This document shows positions 7,362-10,168 of a stretch of 10,168 nt of DNA, one piece after another. This DNA is from Natrialbaceae archaeon (GTDB lineage: Archaea; Halobacteriota; Halobacteria; Halobacteriales; Natrialbaceae). The number at the start of each line of letters is the position of its first letter. The first letter of the stretch is position 1. Under the pieces are notes generated by a model. The model was not told the DNA's origin and searched no databases. It was given only the letters and a program-made list of their open reading frames with translations. The translations under genes and the position numbers were made by a program. The DNA is taken from contig PUKM01000150.1 of NCBI GenBank assembly GCA_003552325.1, positions 1 to 10,168 on the forward strand, in the 5' to 3' direction.

Positions 7362-7598
7362 ATGATACAGATTCGAACGCTCCTGACGATCGCACTCGCC
7401 GTGTTCGTCCTCTCAGGGACGATGGGAATCGCCGCTGCAACACCAGGGGAAGGGCCGCCAGACGACTTACCAGACCAGGTCCCGGATTTCGTGACGGACC
7501 TCCTCGGTGCAATTAGTGACTTCGTTACCGGTGCCATCGGCGCACTCGGTGACGTTGTCAGTGATATCACCCCTGGTCTCGTTGCCCTCCAATTGTAG
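7362..7598 (+). CDS. Small secreted peptide with three 11-residue repeats
   Basis: This is a 78-residue protein. Residues 1-26 form a Sec-type signal peptide: MIQIR, then a hydrophobic core TLLTIALAVFVLSG, then cleavage near AAA-TPGEG. The mature part is about 52 residues: a Gly/Pro/Asp-rich head (PGEGPPDDLPDQVPD) and a tail of three consecutive 11-residue units starting at Asp42, Asp53 and Asp64. Each has Val at position 3, Thr or Ser at position 4 and hydrophobic residues at 7 and 10, as in a membrane-lining amphipathic helix. I recognise the general type from haloarchaeal genomes (signal peptide, PGxGPPxDLP, hydrophobic helix) but know of no assigned function. Its own TATA box and a following hairpin plus T-tract suggest a single-gene transcript. 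It is the first of four neighbouring genes with export signals. Peptide toxin, envelope structural peptide or signalling peptide are all possible. Confidence 0.75.
   Translation: MIQIRTLLTIALAVFVLSGTMGIAAATPGEGPPDDLPDQVPDFVTDLLGAISDFVTGAIGALGDVVSDITPGLVALQL
7485..7580 (+). repeat. Three degenerate 33-base (11-residue) coding repeats
   Basis: The units are DFVTDLLGAIS (7485-7517), DFVTGAIGALG (7518-7550) and DVVSDITPGL (7551-7580, one residue short). The DNA has diverged more than the protein, which suggests selection on the helix pattern. Confidence 0.6.
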
Positions 7599-7622
7599 CC
7601 GCTAACACAGTTCTCCCGCTGA

Positions 7623-7659
7623 CCGTCGACTGACGGCCCTCCCACACCCACACTATTTT
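7623..7659 (+). terminator. Hairpin and T-tract after the small secreted protein gene
   Basis: CCGTC-gact-GACGG (7623-7636) forms a perfect 5-bp stem starting 25 bases after the stop codon, and TTTT follows at 7656-7659. The T-tract is distant from the stem, but T-rich tracts alone can suffice in archaea. Confidence 0.35.
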
Positions 7660-7764
7660 CCCCCAAGCGAATAGGCTAGCTCGAGGACCACGAAAGGTGA
7701 TAACTCGACGCCAGGAGCCCCCAGCATTGAATACGGAGAAGTGACTCTCCCCGGACGAAAGGTC

Positions 7765-8844
7765 ATGCACGCCCGACTCCCTACACTTGCGGTACTTTCC
7801 CTCCTCGCTTTCTCGCTCTTCGCTGGCGCACCAGCACTCGCCGGTGATTCACTGACGGCTGAACCGGCGCTCTCACCGGAAGAAATCGACGCCGACGAGG
7901 TCCGCATGGACATCGCCCTCGAGGCGGACGGCTCCGCGCAGTGGACCATCGAATACTGGGTCCAACTCGACGGTTCGGACAACGAGGAAGCCTTCGAATC
8001 GCTCCGCGAAGACATCGAGGACGACCCCGATGAACACACAGCCGAGTTCCAATCGCGTATCGACGAGACCGTCGATACGGCGAGTGAGGCAACCGGCCGC
8101 GAGATGGCTGCTGAATCGATCGCCGTCGAAACCGAACGCCAGTCGCTCACCCGAGAGTATGGTGTCCTCCGCTACACGTTTACCTGGAACGGGTTCGCTG
8201 CCCTCGAGGACGACGAGATCCACGCCGGTGATGCGATAGAGGGACTCTACATCGACGACGGCACGCGGTTGCTCATCAGTTGGCCCGAGGGATACGAACA
8301 GACAGCCGTCAGCCCGGAGCCAGACGACACCCGCGACCGGGCGGTGATCTGGCACGGCGACCGGACGGACTTCGTGTCGGGTGAACCACAGCTCACTGTC
8401 GCGCCCGAAGGGAGTGCAGTTGGCTGGGTCGCCCTCGCTGGCGGAATCAGTCTTACCCTCCTCGGGGGAGCAGCCGTCTGGTGGTTCCGACAACGCGGGT
8501 CCGAGGACGGGACAGCCCACGATTCAGGACAGACGCCGACCGCTTCCGAGAGCACCGGATCGCGCCAGGGAACCGGTTCAGTTGTGAGCGAAACGGCGAC
8601 CACCCATACTGACCCAGCACTCTTGAGCAACGACGAGCAGGTGATCCAGGTGCTCGAAGCAAACGGGGGACGTGTCAAACAGCAAACGGTCAAGGAGGAA
8701 CTCGGCTGGACCGACGCCAAGACGAGTAAGGTGGTGAGTTCCCTCCGGGAAGACGGAACCGTCGAATCGTTCCGCATCGGTCGGGAAAACGTGCTCAAAT
8801 TCGCCGATTCGGATCTGGTCGACCTCGAGAAACAGGATCCGTGA
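7765..8844 (+). CDS. Membrane-anchored winged-helix regulator with an extracellular domain
   Basis: This is a 359-residue protein with a clear layout. Residues 1-26 are a signal peptide ending APALA-GDS. Residues about 40-212 form an acidic, beta-rich extracellular domain resembling the haloarchaeal DUF7345 family; it contains VRMDIALEADGSAQWTIEY, ATGREM and WNGFAALEDDEIHAGDAI. Residues 217-241 are one transmembrane helix (VGWVALAGGISLTLLGGAAVWWF) followed by FRQRG, so the C-terminus is cytoplasmic. A polar linker leads to a winged helix at about 287-347: DEQVIQVLEANGGRVKQQTVKEE..W.DAKTSKVVSSL.EDG, ending with a basic wing. It most likely binds DNA while tethered to the membrane, acting as a one-component sensor; the signal and targets are unknown. 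I take the ATG at 7765 over a GTG at 7741, as it starts directly at the signal peptide. No strong TATA box is seen just upstream. Confidence 0.85.
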   Translation: MHARLPTLAVLSLLAFSLFAGAPALAGDSLTAEPALSPEEIDADEVRMDIALEADGSAQWTIEYWVQLDGSDNEEAFESLREDIEDDPDEHTAEFQSRIDETVDTASEATGREMAAESIAVETERQSLTREYGVLRYTFTWNGFAALEDDEIHAGDAIEGLYIDDGTRLLISWPEGYEQTAVSPEPDDTRDRAVIWHGDRTDFVSGEPQLTVAPEGSAVGWVALAGGISLTLLGGAAVWWFRQRGSEDGTAHDSGQTPTASESTGSRQGTGSVVSETATTHTDPALLSNDEQVIQVLEANGGRVKQQTVKEELGWTDAKTSKVVSSLREDGTVESFRIGRENVLKFADSDLVDLEKQDP

Positions 8845-8943
8845 TCGAAACGCTCTTTCCACGAAAAACGCAAGACGCGGCCGCCTCGAAAATCAGCGAA
8901 AACGGCAGCAACGGTCGTTGAACCGGGGTGAAGACTACCCGGG

Positions 8944-8948
8944 TATAT
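8944..8948 (+). promoter_or_regulatory. TATA box deciding the start of the exported coiled-coil protein gene
   Basis: GGGTATATGA holds TATAT at 8944-8948, centred 25 bases before the ATG at 8971. An in-frame ATG at 8947 lies within this box, so it would not be part of a leaderless transcript. This favours 8971 as the start codon. Confidence 0.6.
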
Positions 8949-8970
8949 GACCGCTCCTGCAAACCTCCAA

Positions 8971-9978
8971 ATGACGATGAAACGATCCACAACGATCCTC
9001 GTGGCGCTCGCCGTAGTCCTCGCGATGACCGCGGTTCCTCTCGCCGGGGCCGTCACGAACGCGACCGACGCAGAATCGAACGCGAACGACGAACAGGCCG
9101 CAAATGACTCCGTCGCGCCAGGTGAAAAACTGGGTGGTGTCGTCGGTGTTCAGGCCGCCGAAATCGACGGTGACGTGGACGAACGCACCTACGGCGTGCA
9201 GATAGCACAGGCACAGACCAACGAGTCCAAAGCCGATGTCGTCGGCGAGACGCTTTCTGACGTCGAAGAACGGCTCGACGAGCAGGAAGCCGAGCTCGAC
9301 GAACTGGAGGACGCCCGCGATGACGGCGAAATCAGCAACGGCACCTACCAGGCCAAGGTAGCGACCGTCGCTGCCGAGAAGGCGACGACCGAGCGTCTCG
9401 TCGGCCACGCGAACGCCACCGCTGGTGAACTCCCTGAAGACGTACTCGAGGAACGCGGTATCGATCACGAAGCGATCGCAACGCTTCAAGAGCGCGCGAG
9501 TGAACTCGGTGGCGAAGCTGTCGCCGAAATCGCCCAGTCGATCGCCGGTGACCGCGTTGGACAGGGTATGGCTTCCGACCACGCACCTGGTGCCCCAGGC
9601 GACGTTCCCGGCCAGGATCGTACTGACACCGCGAACCAGACCGATGGCGAGGATGAAGAGACCGCCGCAGACCGTTCCGACGAGGAAGTCGAGCAGGCCA
9701 CCGCTGCGGTCGACCGTGCCGAAACCGAAATCGATCGCGCCCACAACAGCGTCGATGAAGGCGACGAAGACGCTCAGGAAGCGCTCGACCAAGCGGAGAT
9801 GGCCCTCGAGAACGCGACTGATGCCCTCGAGCAGGCCACCGCAGTCGCCGACGATGATGCGGATGAAGCGCTCGAGTATGCCGAAGACGCGACTGACGAG
9901 GCCGAAACCGCACTCGAATACGCTGACACGGCCACCGACCGGGCGGAAAACGGGAGCGATAACGCCGGGCAGGCATGA
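8971..9978 (+). CDS. Exported acidic coiled-coil protein (DUF7096-like)
   Basis: This is a 335-residue protein. Residues 1-27 are a signal peptide (MTMKRSTTILVALAVVLAM, then PLAGA). A conserved block follows at about 49-85 (APGEKLGGVVGVQAAEIDG, TYGVQIAQA), then a long charged coiled coil at 93-149 and a helical part at 160-195 (ERGIDHEAIATLQERASELG). I recall these blocks from the uncharacterised haloarchaeal DUF7096 group, though the name needs checking. An Asp/Gly/Pro-rich linker (203-239) leads to 14-residue Ala/Glu-rich repeats. Eight N-X-S/T sequons (Asn 30, 45, 84, 123, 148, 222, 281, 327) suit a glycosylated surface protein. There is no second membrane segment or sorting tail, so it is probably released or bound to a partner. 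It has its own promoter, and its stop overlaps the next gene's ATG, implying co-translation with it. Confidence 0.8.
   Translation: MTMKRSTTILVALAVVLAMTAVPLAGAVTNATDAESNANDEQAANDSVAPGEKLGGVVGVQAAEIDGDVDERTYGVQIAQAQTNESKADVVGETLSDVEERLDEQEAELDELEDARDDGEISNGTYQAKVATVAAEKATTERLVGHANATAGELPEDVLEERGIDHEAIATLQERASELGGEAVAEIAQSIAGDRVGQGMASDHAPGAPGDVPGQDRTDTANQTDGEDEETAADRSDEEVEQATAAVDRAETEIDRAHNSVDEGDEDAQEALDQAEMALENATDALEQATAVADDDADEALEYAEDATDEAETALEYADTATDRAENGSDNAGQA
9778..9948 (+). repeat. Tandem 14-residue Ala/Glu-rich coding repeats
   Basis: Four units lie at residues 270-326 of the exported coiled-coil protein: EALDQAEMALENAT, DALEQATAVADDDAD (one residue longer), EALEYAEDATDEAE and TALEYADTATDRAE. 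A similar, weaker unit (EVEQATAAVDRAE) lies further upstream. A period of 14 is two heptads, as in an extended helical rod. Confidence 0.7.
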
Positions 9979-10168
9979 TCGACTCGCCACGATATCTTCC
10001 ACTCACACTCGCCCTCGTCGCCCTCGTTGGCGTCGGTGCGATAATCGCTCCTGTCGCCGCCGCGTCCGTGGTGGATGCGACGGAGACGACCGCTGACGAG
10101 TACCCCGACGAACCGACGTTTCACGTCGCCCTCGAGGGTGACGGCACAGCGACACTCACCCTGACCAC
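9975..10168 (+). CDS. Exported protein with DUF7345-like start, cut by the window edge
   Basis: The ATG at 9975 overlaps the previous stop codon (ATGA), a sign of translational coupling. Sixty-four residues are visible. Residues 1-30 are a signal peptide (MIDSPRYLPLTLALVALVG through APVAAA), then an acidic stretch, then FHVALEGDGTATLTLT at 49-64. This last piece aligns with DIALEADGSAQWTIEY of the membrane-anchored regulator upstream: ALE, DG, a Ser/Thr-Ala pair and alternating hydrophobics. It therefore probably begins the same type of extracellular domain. Whether it ends in a transmembrane helix, a PGF-CTERM sorting tail or a second winged helix lies outside the window. Short alignment length limits confidence in homology; the signal peptide and the coupling are directly visible. 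Confidence 0.75.
   Translation, partial: MIDSPRYLPLTLALVALVGVGAIIAPVAAASVVDATETTADEYPDEPTFHVALEGDGTATLTLT

Noticed and set aside
8947..8970. The ATG at 8947 as start of the exported coiled-coil protein
   Set aside because: It lies inside the TATATG promoter box, and the signal peptide begins naturally at 8971 or 8977.
8935..10002. A 355-codon antisense open frame over the exported coiled-coil gene
   Set aside because: It mirrors the repetitive Ala/Glu-rich codons of the sense strand. The sense frame has a signal peptide, sequons and a coupled downstream gene.

Overview
The window comes from a haloarchaeon (class Halobacteria). The evidence is high GC, strongly acidic proteins, leaderless genes with a TATA-like box about 25-30 bases before the ATG and no Shine-Dalgarno, and several families known mainly from haloarchaea (DUF5789-like, a PurN-AICAR transformylase fusion, exported DUF7345/DUF7096-like proteins). 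CTAG is nearly absent and CTCGAG is extremely frequent, a bias seen in some haloarchaeal genomes. The exact genus cannot be named from this stretch.

Bases 1-6700 are housekeeping genes. A HIT-family hydrolase (minus strand, cut by the window edge) diverges from an M29 aminopeptidase. Next come a DUF309 protein and a short-chain dehydrogenase. The dehydrogenase converges on purB (adenylosuccinate lyase, minus strand). purB diverges from a 543-residue protein joining a GAR transformylase domain (PurN) to an AICAR transformylase domain (the C-terminal half of PurH), without the IMP cyclohydrolase domain. purB makes AICAR and the fusion protein formylates it, so the two divergent genes encode consecutive purine steps. 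Their shared 166-base spacer has a repeated octamer and overlapping dyads that could be an operator.

Bases 6700-10168 are different. After a small DUF5789-like protein, whose TATA box lies in a 20-base imperfect palindrome, come four consecutive genes whose products all start with an export signal. They are a 78-residue secreted peptide with three 11-residue repeats; a membrane-anchored regulator with an extracellular domain, one transmembrane helix and a cytoplasmic winged helix; a secreted, acidic, sequon-rich coiled-coil protein with 14-residue repeats; and, overlapping it by ATGA, the start of another exported protein whose first mature residues resemble the regulator's ectodomain. This block is the best candidate for an undescribed system: possibly a cell-surface sensing module in which one ectodomain type appears both on a membrane-bound transcription factor and on a neighbouring surface protein. 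That role is inference. No tRNA, rRNA, CRISPR array, insertion sequence or phage gene was seen.
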